Positions 1-7,962 of a DNA stretch of 64,000 bases are shown here, piece after piece. The notes under the pieces are model-generated. The model saw only the letters and a list, made by a program, of their open reading frames with translations, was not told the origin of the DNA and searched no databases. The stretch comes from Paracoccus shandongensis (GTDB lineage Bacteria > Pseudomonadota > Alphaproteobacteria > Rhodobacterales > Rhodobacteraceae): assembly GCF_017315735.1 (NCBI RefSeq), contig NZ_JAFLRK010000011.1:27942-91941 (forward strand), given 5' to 3'. Each line of letters starts with the position of its first letter. The stretch's first letter is position 1. The position numbers and the translations under genes were made by a program.

Positions 1-63
1 CGCCGAGGCTGCGGCTAGGTCGGGAACCGCGATGGCGACGTGATTGAGGCGTCCGATCATCAT
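1..63 (-). CDS. mce: Methylmalonyl-CoA epimerase (N-terminal fragment)
   Basis: Only the first ~20 codons are inside the window; the gene runs off the left edge. The visible N-terminus MIGRLNHVAIAVPDL is the typical opening of the glyoxalase-fold methylmalonyl-CoA epimerase, which interconverts the 2R and 2S epimers of methylmalonyl-CoA in propionyl-CoA metabolism. The His in LNHVAIAV is expected to be a metal ligand. Two ATG codons are adjacent (at 63 and 60), preceded by a clear ACGGAGGAAATG ribosome-binding region. The gene is divergent from the receiver protein at 187, so 64-186 should hold promoters for both. Confidence 0.72.
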   Translation of the reverse strand, partial: MMIGRLNHVAIAVPDLAAASA

Positions 64-186
64 TTCCTCCGTTTTCCACGCTTCTAGGGCCTTCGGGCAG
101 GCGGCGAAAGGAAAACCCGGCGTTGTTAACCGCTTCTTAGCGAATCAGCCGCTAACTGGACCGGCGACATTGGTAGGGACACTGAC

Positions 187-921
187 ATGCAGAACGACAT
201 CGCGTCCGACGTGGTCGGGGCTTTGCCCATGTGGCGGGCCTCTTCGCCGAACCGCCCAATGGCCGGGCTGACCGTGCTGGTGGTCGAAGATTCGCGCTTC
301 GCCAGCGAGGCGGTGCGGCTGCTCTGCCTGCGCTCGGGCGCGCGGATCCGGCGGGCCGATTGCCTGCGGTCGGCAGCGCGGCACCTGCAAACCTATCGCC
401 CGGCGGTGGTGATCGTCGATCTGGGCCTGCCCGACGGCGATGGCGCGGGGCTGATCCGCCAGATCGCCGCGACGGAACCGCGCGTGCCGGTGCTGCTGGG
501 CATCTCGGGCAATCCGGACCTGGGGGATGTGGCGCTGGCGGCGGGGGCGGACGGCTTTCTGGCCAAGCCCATCGAAAGCCTGGCGGTCTTCCAGCAGACG
601 ATCCTGGCGGCCCTGCCGGTCGAGGCGCGGGGCCACGGCTTGCGCATCCTGCCGGACGAGGTGATCCAGCCCGACCCCTCGGGCCTGCGCGACGACCTGG
701 CCCATGTGGCCGAGATCCTGGCCAGCGCCCAGGACACCACGGCGGTCGATTACATCGCGCATTTCCTGGCGGGCATCGCCCGGTCGGCCCATGACCCGGT
801 GCTGGAGGCCGCCGCCACGGCCCTGCAGCGCGACCGCGAGGCAGGCCATGCCCTGGCCAGCGACCTGGCGCGGATCAGCGGGCTGGTGCAGGAACGCCTG
901 TCCAGGGTCGCAAGCCTCTAG
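187..921 (+). CDS. Response regulator receiver protein with HPt-like C-terminal region
   Basis: This 244-residue protein has a CheY-like receiver domain at about residues 28-142: acidic pair E34/D35, phosphoacceptor D78 in VIVDLGLPDGDG, and conserved K127 in LAKPIE. There is no DNA-binding domain. The C-terminal ~75 residues look helical and contain AHFLAGIARSAH, which resembles the H-x-L-K-G core of histidine phosphotransfer domains; His192 is present but Ala replaces the usual Lys. It may act as a phosphorelay intermediate or sink rather than a transcription factor (inference). No kinase is adjacent. The ATG at 187 is preceded by TAGGGA; internal ATG codons at residues 15 and 25 are alternative starts. 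Its stop overlaps the convergent stop of the GNAT gene. Confidence 0.75.
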   Translation: MQNDIASDVVGALPMWRASSPNRPMAGLTVLVVEDSRFASEAVRLLCLRSGARIRRADCLRSAARHLQTYRPAVVIVDLGLPDGDGAGLIRQIAATEPRVPVLLGISGNPDLGDVALAAGADGFLAKPIESLAVFQQTILAALPVEARGHGLRILPDEVIQPDPSGLRDDLAHVAEILASAQDTTAVDYIAHFLAGIARSAHDPVLEAAATALQRDREAGHALASDLARISGLVQERLSRVASL

Positions 922-1616
922 GCCGCGCCGCGCCCCGGCAGCGCCTTGGCGGTCAGGCCCGACAGGCTTTGACGCTGCCCGCCGGCCGCATCGAAGTTCG
1001 CATCATCCAGCCAGGCGGCATGGGCCGGCGCCAAGGCCCGCCAATCCGCATCGGTGATCGAGAACCAGGCCGAATCGCGGTTCTCGCCCTTGACGATCAT
1101 GTGGTTGCGGAACGTGCCCTCGTGGGTGAAGCCCAGCCGAAGGGCCGCCCGCCGCGACGGGGTGTTCAACGCGTTGCATTTCCATTCCACCCGGCGATAG
1201 CCGTTATGGAAAGCCCAGCCGATCATCGCCATCAGCGCCGCGCTGGCCGTCCGCGTCCGCTGCAAGGATAGCGTCAGCAGGATATGCCCGATCTCGATCA
1301 CGCCATTGGCGGTGTCGATCCGCAGGAAGGCGGCATGGCCCGCCGCCCGCCCCGTCCCGGGATCAAGGATCGCCAGGAAAAAGGGATCGGTCGAGGCCTC
1401 GGCCCGCGCCATCCAGGCGCGGTGGTCGTTTCGGGACAGGAAGGGGCCATAAGGCATATACGTCCACAGCGCGTCATGCCCTGCCTGCGCGTCGAACAGG
1501 TCCGCGGCGTGCCGGTCCGCCGACAAGGGTTGCAGGATGTCGCTGCGCAGGGGCTGCGCCGCCGGATGCGGGGGCGGCACGAAATCCGCCAGCGGCATGT
1601 GGTTCCCGACCTGCAT
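918..1616 (-). CDS. GNAT-family N-acetyltransferase (RimJ/RimL-like)
   Basis: This 232-residue protein has the GNAT fold as found in RimJ/RimL-type proteins: an N-terminal strand region, GHAAFLRID, then EIGHILLTLSLQRTRTASAA near the acetyl-CoA site, and the C-terminal RRAALRLGFTHEGTFRNHM segment typical of acetylation of protein N-termini or small amines. The substrate cannot be read from the sequence. The ATG at 1616 has a good AGGAGG six bases upstream. It follows the DUF1501 gene by 18 bp and is probably the last gene of a DUF1800-DUF1501-GNAT operon. Its stop overlaps the stop of the receiver gene on the other strand. Confidence 0.82.
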   Translation of the reverse strand: MQVGNHMPLADFVPPPHPAAQPLRSDILQPLSADRHAADLFDAQAGHDALWTYMPYGPFLSRNDHRAWMARAEASTDPFFLAILDPGTGRAAGHAAFLRIDTANGVIEIGHILLTLSLQRTRTASAALMAMIGWAFHNGYRRVEWKCNALNTPSRRAALRLGFTHEGTFRNHMIVKGENRDSAWFSITDADWRALAPAHAAWLDDANFDAAGGQRQSLSGLTAKALPGRGAA

Positions 1617-1634
1617 TCCGCGCCTCCTGTCCGA

Positions 1635-2813
1635 TCACGCCAGAATGCGCGGATTGTCCCCCATGTCGAGGCCGGGAAAGACGCTGCGTTCCAGCACGTC
1701 GGGGGCGATGCCGAACAGGTCGCGCAGGGACCAGGCGGCATAGGCGCGGATGTCGCGCAGGGGCATCAGGTCGCGCCCGGCGTAAAGGTCGCTCTCGGCC
1801 AGGCCCGGCCAGTCGCCCAGGGCGCGCCCGCCCCGGATGTTGCCGCCCGCCACCAGCAGCGCCCCGCCGGTGCCGTGGTCGGTGCCGCCCGTGCCGTTTT
1901 CGCGCACGGTGCGGCCGAACTCGGTCATCGCCAGCACGGTTGTCCGCGACCAGTTCGCCCCCAGGTCGGCGCGCAGGGTCAGGATCGCGGTGCCCAACCG
2001 TTGCAAGGCGCGGCCAATGACCTGCGGCTGGCGGGCATGGCTGTCCCAGCCAGAAATGGAAAAAGTGGCGATCCGCGTCTCGCCGTTCAGGCGGTCGGCG
2101 GCGAAGCGCGCCAGGGCCTGCGCGTCGCGGGTCGGGCCCGCCTCGGTCTCGATGGTGGCAAGGCCGTCGTTGATGATGTCCACCGCCTGTTCGCCCGCCG
2201 GACGGAACAGCGGATCGTCGTGCCAGACATGGGTCAGCAGGCGCTGGCCCTGCGCCGACAGGCGGAACCGCGTCTGCGGCGCCCAGCTTTTGGCAGGCGC
2301 CGCACCGTCCAGGATGCGCATGTCATCGAGGCCCACCGAATAGGCGGTTTCCGACTGCACGCCCGGCATGGCCTGCAGCAGGCGGTTCAGCCAGCCGTCG
2401 CGCTGCTGCATCGCCTCGACATCGGTGCCGGTCCCGGCCTCAAGCACGTCCTGGCCGTCGAAATGGCTGCGCTTGTCGCGATAAGGGGTGGACACGGCGG
2501 GCGCAAAGCCCAGCTCGCCCGCGCGCCACAAGGGCATCAGGTCCGCCAGCGCGGGATGCAGCGCGAAGAACCCGTCCAGATCCTGGGCCCCGCCCTGGGG
2601 TCCGACCGACAGCGTCTTGCGCAAGGTCCGCAGGGCCGGGTCGCCATGGGGCTGGAACACGTCCAGCCCATCCATCGCGCCGCGCAGGATGATGACGACC
2701 AGCCGGTTCTCGCCCGGGGCGCTGGCGAAGGCGATCGCGGACAGCAGCGGATGGGCGGCGGCCGAACAGCCGATCAGGGCGCTGGATTTCAGGAACAGGC
2801 GGCGGGACAGCAT
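1635..2813 (-). CDS. DUF1501 family protein (Tat-exported)
   Basis: This 392-residue protein opens with a twin-arginine signal (SRRLFLK followed by a hydrophobic stretch ending near AFAS), so it should be exported folded through Tat. The body matches the DUF1501 family, which is related to the alkaline phosphatase/sulfatase fold: LVVIILRGAMDGLD near the start, MTEFGRTVREN and GGTDHGTGGALLVAGG later. Family members nearly always sit beside a DUF1800 gene, as here (4 bp away). The biochemical role is not established. A periplasmic metal-dependent hydrolase is plausible by fold only. Confidence 0.85.
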   Translation of the reverse strand: MLSRRLFLKSSALIGCSAAAHPLLSAIAFASAPGENRLVVIILRGAMDGLDVFQPHGDPALRTLRKTLSVGPQGGAQDLDGFFALHPALADLMPLWRAGELGFAPAVSTPYRDKRSHFDGQDVLEAGTGTDVEAMQQRDGWLNRLLQAMPGVQSETAYSVGLDDMRILDGAAPAKSWAPQTRFRLSAQGQRLLTHVWHDDPLFRPAGEQAVDIINDGLATIETEAGPTRDAQALARFAADRLNGETRIATFSISGWDSHARQPQVIGRALQRLGTAILTLRADLGANWSRTTVLAMTEFGRTVRENGTGGTDHGTGGALLVAGGNIRGGRALGDWPGLAESDLYAGRDLMPLRDIRAYAAWSLRDLFGIAPDVLERSVFPGLDMGDNPRILA

Positions 2814-2817
2814 GGCG

Positions 2818-4167
2818 TCATCTCCGGTTGAAATCGGGCGAGGCCAGGATCACGGCCATCCCCTCGGCCGGGCTTTCGGCCTTGGGCACCGCCCAGCGAA
2901 GCGCCTCGGACGCGCTGTCGCCAAGGGCTGTCTGCAGGAAGGCGCGGGGGTCGGGCTGGTCCGGCAGCAGCCTGGGCAGCATCCGCATGGCCCAGTCGAT
3001 GCGCCCCGCCAGCCCCTGCGCGGTGGCCCAGGCGTCCGCATCCTCGGGCCAGCCGTCGGGGCCGCGCGGCATGCCCCAGCGTTGCCCCATCGCGGCCATG
3101 CCGCCCATCAGCAGGTTTCTGAAGGCGCGTTCCTCCAGCGCCATGATGTCCCCGTGCGAGAAACCGCAGCCGCGCAGCGCCGCCACGATATAATCGAAGG
3201 GCTGGCGGACCTTATGGCGGAAACAGTCGCGCAGTTCCGGCGCCTCGGCCAGCACCAGATAGAGCGCCGGCAGGTCGCCGCCGCTGCCGCGAAAGGCCCG
3301 GGCCAGCCGCCGGACCAGGCTGTCGGGGGGATCGTCGGACACGAAATGCACCGCCAGCTTGCGCGCAATGTGGCGCGCGGTCGCGTCATGGGCGGCCAGA
3401 TCGGCGATGACCTCGCGGACCACGCCCCGCCCCTCGCCCCGCCTGTAGGTCTTGCCCAGCACCGCGAAGGGACCGGGTTCCGCCCAGTTCGGGTTGAAGC
3501 TGCTGGCCGCGTCGCGGTTGGCGCGGAAGGTCAGCCCGGTCAGCAACAGCGCCAGCTGGCGCACGTCGCGCTGGTCATAGCCCGATCCGGCGCCCAGGCT
3601 GTGCAGCTCGATCATCTCGCGGGCGAGGTTCTCGTTAACGCCGCGCCCGGCCCTTCCCGCGCGGGACTTGGGCCCGACCGAGACCGCCTGGTCCAGATAG
3701 GTGATCATCCGGGGATGCGTTTCGGCGGCGAACATCAGGTCCGCGAAGCGCCCGCCGACATGGGGCCGGATCGCCTCGTCCACGAAGGCCGCAGCGGTGA
3801 CCGCGTCAAAGACGCTGCCATTCGTCACGGTGAAATGGTCGGCCCAGAACTGCACCAGCCGCTCGCCAAAGCCGCCCACGTCGCCCACCGCGCGGGCCAT
3901 CCGGATGCGGGGCGCGCGCAGGCCGATGTCGCGCACCTGGTTGCGCAGTGCCTGTATCTGCGCGGCCCTGTCCGGCGCGGTCGAACGGTTCAGGTCGGCA
4001 AAGCGCGCGCGATGGGGCAGATGGTCCCGGGCCACCGAAAAGGCATCCGCGTCCGGCCCGGCGGTGCTGATCGAAGCGACCAGCGCCACCGGATCGGCAG
4101 GCGGGCTGGACAAGGGCGACAGCCCATAGCCCAGCCGGATCGCGGCAAGTTCGGGATAGGACAGCAT
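2818..4167 (-). CDS. DUF1800 family protein
   Basis: This ~449-residue protein carries DUF1800 hallmarks: an N-terminal ELAAIRLGYGLSP segment, LVQFWADHFTV in the middle, and NENLAREMIELHSLGAGSGYDQRDVRQLALLLTGLTF, the family's most conserved block. I prefer the ATG at 4167, which has ACCGGGGG upstream; an in-frame GTG at 4191 would add eight residues but lacks a good ribosome-binding site. It is the first gene of the DUF1800-DUF1501-GNAT unit. The family is widespread in Proteobacteria and Planctomycetes and always travels with DUF1501. Its function is unknown, so the partner relationship is the best clue. Confidence 0.83.
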   Translation of the reverse strand: MLSYPELAAIRLGYGLSPLSSPPADPVALVASISTAGPDADAFSVARDHLPHRARFADLNRSTAPDRAAQIQALRNQVRDIGLRAPRIRMARAVGDVGGFGERLVQFWADHFTVTNGSVFDAVTAAAFVDEAIRPHVGGRFADLMFAAETHPRMITYLDQAVSVGPKSRAGRAGRGVNENLAREMIELHSLGAGSGYDQRDVRQLALLLTGLTFRANRDAASSFNPNWAEPGPFAVLGKTYRRGEGRGVVREVIADLAAHDATARHIARKLAVHFVSDDPPDSLVRRLARAFRGSGGDLPALYLVLAEAPELRDCFRHKVRQPFDYIVAALRGCGFSHGDIMALEERAFRNLLMGGMAAMGQRWGMPRGPDGWPEDADAWATAQGLAGRIDWAMRMLPRLLPDQPDPRAFLQTALGDSASEALRWAVPKAESPAEGMAVILASPDFNRR

Positions 4168-4227
4168 CCACGGCCCCCGGTTGAAAGTCACGCCGCAAGG
4201 CTAGGCAACCGGGGTGGGAATGTCAGA

Positions 4228-6003
4228 TCACTCTTTCGGCAGGACGCGCAGGCGCAACTCGCGCAGCTGTTCGTTGGTGGGTTCCGACGGGGCGCCCATC
4301 ATCAGATCCTCGGCCCGCTGGTTCATCGGGAACATGATGACCTGGCGGATGTTCACCTCGTCCGCCAGCAGCATCACGATCCGGTCGATGCCCGCCGCGC
4401 AGCCTCCGTGCGGCGGCGCGCCATAGCGGAATGCCTTGACCATGCCGCCGAACCGCTTTTCAACCTCGGACGCCGGATAGCCCGCGAGTTCAAAGGCCTT
4501 GAACATGATTTCCGGCTTGTGATTGCGGATCGCGCCCGAAATCAGCTCATAGCCGTTGCAGGCGAGGTCGTACTGGTAGCCCTTGACCTGCAAGGGGTGG
4601 CCGTTCAGCGCCTCCAAGCCCCCCTGCGGCATCGAGAACGGGTTGTGGCTGAAGTCGATCCTGCCGTCGTCGGTTTTTTCATACATGGGAAAATCGATGA
4701 TCCAGGCGAACTTGAACTGGTTTTCCTGGGTCAGGCCCAGTTCGCGGCCGATCTCGTTGCGGGCGCGGCCCGCGACGGCCTCGAACTGCTCGGGGCGGCC
4801 ACCCAGGAAGAAGACGGCATCGCCCTCGCCCAGGCCAAGCTGGATGCGGATAGCTTCGGTTTTCTCAGGGCCAAGGGCCTTGGCGATGGGACCGGCGGCC
4901 TCGGTGGACCCATCCTCGGCCTTGCGCCAGAAGATATACCCCATGCCCGGCAGCCCCTCGCGCTGCGCGAAGGCGTTCATGCGGTCGGCGAACTTGCGCG
5001 ACCCGCCAGTAGGCGCGGGGATGGCGCGGACCTCGGTGCCCTCCTGCTCCAAGAGCTTGGCGAAGATGCCGAAACCGGACCCGCAGAAATGGTCGCTGAC
5101 CACCTGCATCTCGATCGGGTTGCGCAGGTCGGGCTTGTCCGACCCGTATTTCAGCAGCGCCTCGGCATAGGGGATGCGCGGCCAGTCGGCATCGACCGGG
5201 CGGCCGCCCCCGAACTCCTCGAACAGGCCCTGGATGACGGGCTGGATGGCGGCGAACACATCCTCCTGCTCGACGAACGACATCTCCAGGTCAAGCTGGT
5301 AGAAGTCGGTCGGGCTGCGGTCGGCGCGCGGATCCTCGTCGCGGAAGCAGGGGGCGATCTGGAAATAGCGGTCGAAGCCCGCGACCATGATCAGCTGCTT
5401 GAACTGCTGGGGGGCCTGCGGCAGGGCATAGAACTTGCCCGGATGCAGGCGCGAGGGGACCAGGAAGTCGCGCGCGCCTTCGGGGCTGGACGCGGTGATG
5501 ATCGGCGTCTGGAACTCGGTAAAGCCCTGATCCCACATGCGGTTGCGGATCGAGCGGATCACCTTGGACCGCAGCATGATGTTGTTGTGCAGCGACTCGC
5601 GCCGCAGGTCCAGGAAGCGATAGGCGAGGCGCGTTTCCTCGGGGTATTCCTGGTCGCCGAAGACCGGCAGGGGCAGTTCGTCCGCCGGTCCCAGAACCTC
5701 CAGGTCGGTGGCATAGACCTCGATCTCGCCCGTGGGCAGCTTCGCGTTCACCAGCGCGGCGTCGCGCAGCTTCACGCGGCCGTCGATGCGGATCACGGTT
5801 TCCGCGCGCAGCTTGTCCATCGCGGCGAAGGCCGGGCTGTCGCTGTCGGCCAGCACCTGCGTCATGCCGTAATGGTCGCGCAGATCGACGAACAGCACGC
5901 CGCCATGATCGCGGACCCGGTGGACCCAACCCGACAGGCGGACGGTTTCCCCGGCATGGGCGGCGGTCAGGTCGCCACAGGTATGGCTGCGATAGGCGTG
6001 CAT
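4228..6003 (-). CDS. aspS: Aspartyl-tRNA synthetase
   Basis: This 591-residue class II synthetase charges tRNA-Asp (and possibly tRNA-Asn if the organism is non-discriminating). The N-terminal OB-fold anticodon-binding domain spans about residues 1-105 ([19 protein letters not shown]). The catalytic core has motif 2 at 220-229 ([10 protein letters not shown]) and motif 3 at about 538 (GIDRIVMLL). The long insertion between them is the bacterial GAD domain. The length is normal for bacterial AspRS. It is transcribed alone on the minus strand, between the DUF1800 gene and the CPBP gene, with 60 bp separating it from the latter. Confidence 0.97.
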   Translation of the reverse strand: MHAYRSHTCGDLTAAHAGETVRLSGWVHRVRDHGGVLFVDLRDHYGMTQVLADSDSPAFAAMDKLRAETVIRIDGRVKLRDAALVNAKLPTGEIEVYATDLEVLGPADELPLPVFGDQEYPEETRLAYRFLDLRRESLHNNIMLRSKVIRSIRNRMWDQGFTEFQTPIITASSPEGARDFLVPSRLHPGKFYALPQAPQQFKQLIMVAGFDRYFQIAPCFRDEDPRADRSPTDFYQLDLEMSFVEQEDVFAAIQPVIQGLFEEFGGGRPVDADWPRIPYAEALLKYGSDKPDLRNPIEMQVVSDHFCGSGFGIFAKLLEQEGTEVRAIPAPTGGSRKFADRMNAFAQREGLPGMGYIFWRKAEDGSTEAAGPIAKALGPEKTEAIRIQLGLGEGDAVFFLGGRPEQFEAVAGRARNEIGRELGLTQENQFKFAWIIDFPMYEKTDDGRIDFSHNPFSMPQGGLEALNGHPLQVKGYQYDLACNGYELISGAIRNHKPEIMFKAFELAGYPASEVEKRFGGMVKAFRYGAPPHGGCAAGIDRIVMLLADEVNIRQVIMFPMNQRAEDLMMGAPSEPTNEQLRELRLRVLPKE

Positions 6004-6063
6004 GGTCGGTCCCCGAATAATCCGCCCCGCATCAAGCGCGGCAGGGGCGGGAAGTCAACCGGC

Positions 6064-6720
6064 TTAGAACGGGCGCACCACGTTGCCGCTGTAGAAATAG
6101 ACGCCCATGCCCACGGTGAACAGGATGTTGCCCGCAACCGCGTGCAGCAGCCAGGCGGCGGGAAAGCCGTGGCGCAGATAGGCGCGCGCGAAGATCCAGC
6201 CGCCCACGAAGGTCATGGCCGCCACGACCGGCGACCAGTACATCAGATGCGCAAAGGAAAAGACCGCCGCGTTGACGGCGATGGCCCCCTGCCCCGCCGG
6301 CAGCAGCGCGCCGTAGCGGTGGAAGAACAGCGGGCGGAAGATCAGTTCCTGCGGCAGCGCGGACAGCAGCGGGTAAAAGACCCAGATCAGCGGCAGCATC
6401 CCCGACCGCAGCATGGTGAACAGGCGTTCGGGATGGGTGAAGTAAAGGATCACCACCCCCGCCAGCAGGGTGACGACAGACAGGGCCAGGACTTCCAGCC
6501 AGGGCAGCCTGCTCCACCCCCGGACAAGCGAGCGGAAGCCGAAGCCGCCGGTGCGCCACAGCAGCAGCAGGCCCGCGACGGAAAACACCGCCAGCGCCTC
6601 GAACAGCAGGCGGCCCGGCATGAACAGCGCAATGGCCAGCGGCGCCCCGAGATAGAGCGCCGCGAACTCGATCCCCAGCCAGAGGCGGGATCCTACCGTG
6701 TCAGGCGTGTCTGCAGCCAT
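6064..6720 (-). CDS. CPBP-family intramembrane metalloprotease
   Basis: This 218-residue multi-spanning membrane protein has the three CPBP (Abi) signatures: PQELIFRP, a QE variant of the usual EExxxR; FSFAHLMYW (FxxxH); and HAVAGNILF (HxxxN). The family includes eukaryotic Rce1 and bacterial proteases linked to immunity or peptide processing; the substrate here is unknown. The reading frame stays open far upstream, but the plausible start is the ATG at 6720, which opens MAADTPDTVG and leads into the first membrane segment. This start lies inside the end of the upstream GH25 gene, giving a 28-bp overlap and probable translational coupling. Confidence 0.78.
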   Translation of the reverse strand: MAADTPDTVGSRLWLGIEFAALYLGAPLAIALFMPGRLLFEALAVFSVAGLLLLWRTGGFGFRSLVRGWSRLPWLEVLALSVVTLLAGVVILYFTHPERLFTMLRSGMLPLIWVFYPLLSALPQELIFRPLFFHRYGALLPAGQGAIAVNAAVFSFAHLMYWSPVVAAMTFVGGWIFARAYLRHGFPAAWLLHAVAGNILFTVGMGVYFYSGNVVRPF

Positions 6721-7484
6721 CGCACCCAATCCGCGCGGGTTCCGGCGAATGCGTTGAGGTCGGTGTTGCCCCGGATGCCCGGAACGATGCCGGTCCCGGT
6801 ATATTGCCAGAAGGCCCACCGCTGCCCCGGATAACGCTCGCTCGGGTGACCGGCGGTCGAGCGCAGCCAGAATTCCGCGCGCATGTCGCCCAGGCGGTTG
6901 TCGCGATAGAAATCGACCGTCGTGTAGATGATCGGCCGCTGCCCGTAATGCCGCCCCACGATGTCCATGAAGATCGAGGCCTGCTGCTTGATCTCCTGCG
7001 GCGAGGGCCGATAGGGGCAGGTCTGCGAATGGGTCCATTCCAGGTCGATGACCGGCGGCAAGGATCCGATCTCGCGCGGCACCTGGCGGATGAACCAGGC
7101 CGCCTGTTCCGCGCCCGAACGGCAGAAGTAGTAATAGTGATAAGCCCCGCGCGGGATCCGCGCCGCCGCGGTCTCGCGCCAATAGCGGTGGAAGCTGGGG
7201 TCGTAGTGGTCGCCCCCCTCGGTCGCCTTGATGAAGGCGAAGCTGATGCCCGCATTGCGGACGCGGTTCCAGTCGATGTCGCCCTGCCAGCGCGACACGT
7301 CGATGCCGTGGACCGCGTGGCCGTAGGGGTGGCGGCCGCCCCAGTCATGGGGGGCCGAATCGCCCAGTTGCGGGTTGGCCCCCGGCCCCGGCGCCGCGCG
7401 ATAGCCGCCCCGTTCGGGGGTGCGCGCGCAAGCCACCGCCAGCACAAGCATCAGCCCCATCAATATCTTGCTGAAATACCGCAT
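6693..7484 (-). CDS. Glycoside hydrolase family 25 lysozyme, lipoprotein
   Basis: The 263-residue product is a GH25 (Chalaropsis-type) muramidase: HGIDVSRWQGDIDW at the strand-1 acid, AFIKATEGG, PPVIDLEW with the catalytic DxE pair, and the late WAFWQYT motif. It should cleave the MurNAc-GlcNAc bond in peptidoglycan. I start it at the ATG at 7484 (GGGGCAGG upstream), which gives a short lipoprotein signal ending in LAVAC with the lipidated Cys at residue 19. The open frame extends 25 codons further but with no signal logic. It overlaps the CPBP gene by 28 bp, so the two are likely co-translated. Confidence 0.86.
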   Translation of the reverse strand: MRYFSKILMGLMLVLAVACARTPERGGYRAAPGPGANPQLGDSAPHDWGGRHPYGHAVHGIDVSRWQGDIDWNRVRNAGISFAFIKATEGGDHYDPSFHRYWRETAAARIPRGAYHYYYFCRSGAEQAAWFIRQVPREIGSLPPVIDLEWTHSQTCPYRPSPQEIKQQASIFMDIVGRHYGQRPIIYTTVDFYRDNRLGDMRAEFWLRSTAGHPSERYPGQRWAFWQYTGTGIVPGIRGNTDLNAFAGTRADWVRWLQTRLTR

Positions 7485-7587
7485 CCTGCCCCTTCGACCT
7501 TGCCTTGGCGCTTGCCGCGCCGTTTTGGCGCTTATCGCAAGGTCGTGAGGGAAAGTCACCGGGCCGTGACGGTCACGAGTGCGTCAG

Positions 7588-7917
7588 TCAGTTCGCCTCT
7601 TGCGGCGCGTCCTCGGTCGCGGGGGCCGTGTTTTCCGTGGCGGGCGCGGCTTCGGTTCCCCGGACCTCGCTGTCCTCTGGCTCCGGCAGGCCCTCGGGCG
7701 AGACGACCGGGGGGGCGGTGCCGTCGGTTCCTTCGGCATTGGTGATCGGCGTGCCGGCGGGCGGGGGCGTGGTGGCCAGCCCCTCGTTCTGCTCGTCCAC
7801 GCCGGGGCGGAACACCATGAAGGCCAGGAAGGCCGCGATCAGGACGATGGCAAGGGCGGTCAGCGCCGGCACATGGCGGCGGGCTGACCGCGAAGCGTCG
7901 TTGTCATTGTGGGACAT
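7588..7917 (-). CDS. Hypothetical single-pass membrane protein
   Basis: This 109-residue protein is not recognised as a named family. It has a short polar N-terminus (MSHNDNDASRS), one membrane segment (ALTALAIVLIAAFLAFMVF, about residues 20-38), then a periplasmic tail rich in Pro, Thr, Glu and Ala that looks disordered. The ATG at 7917 with CGGAG upstream is preferred over one ten codons earlier. It lies between the FAD oxidase and the GH25 gene on the same strand. It could be an anchor or a peptidoglycan-spanning protein, but nothing in the sequence proves this. Confidence 0.6.
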   Translation of the reverse strand: MSHNDNDASRSARRHVPALTALAIVLIAAFLAFMVFRPGVDEQNEGLATTPPPAGTPITNAEGTDGTAPPVVSPEGLPEPEDSEVRGTEAAPATENTAPATEDAPQEAN

Positions 7918-7962
7918 GGGGTTTTCTCCGATGGCTTGGCAAGGCAACTGCCGAAAAAGGGC

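Noticed and set aside
2488..6834. A 1448-codon plus-strand open frame, and similar long frames at 1284-2831, 11339-13330 and 54539-56440
   Set aside because: They lie opposite recognised genes (aspS, DUF1800, cobT, ribosomal proteins). Long antisense frames are expected at this GC content, and their products are low-complexity.
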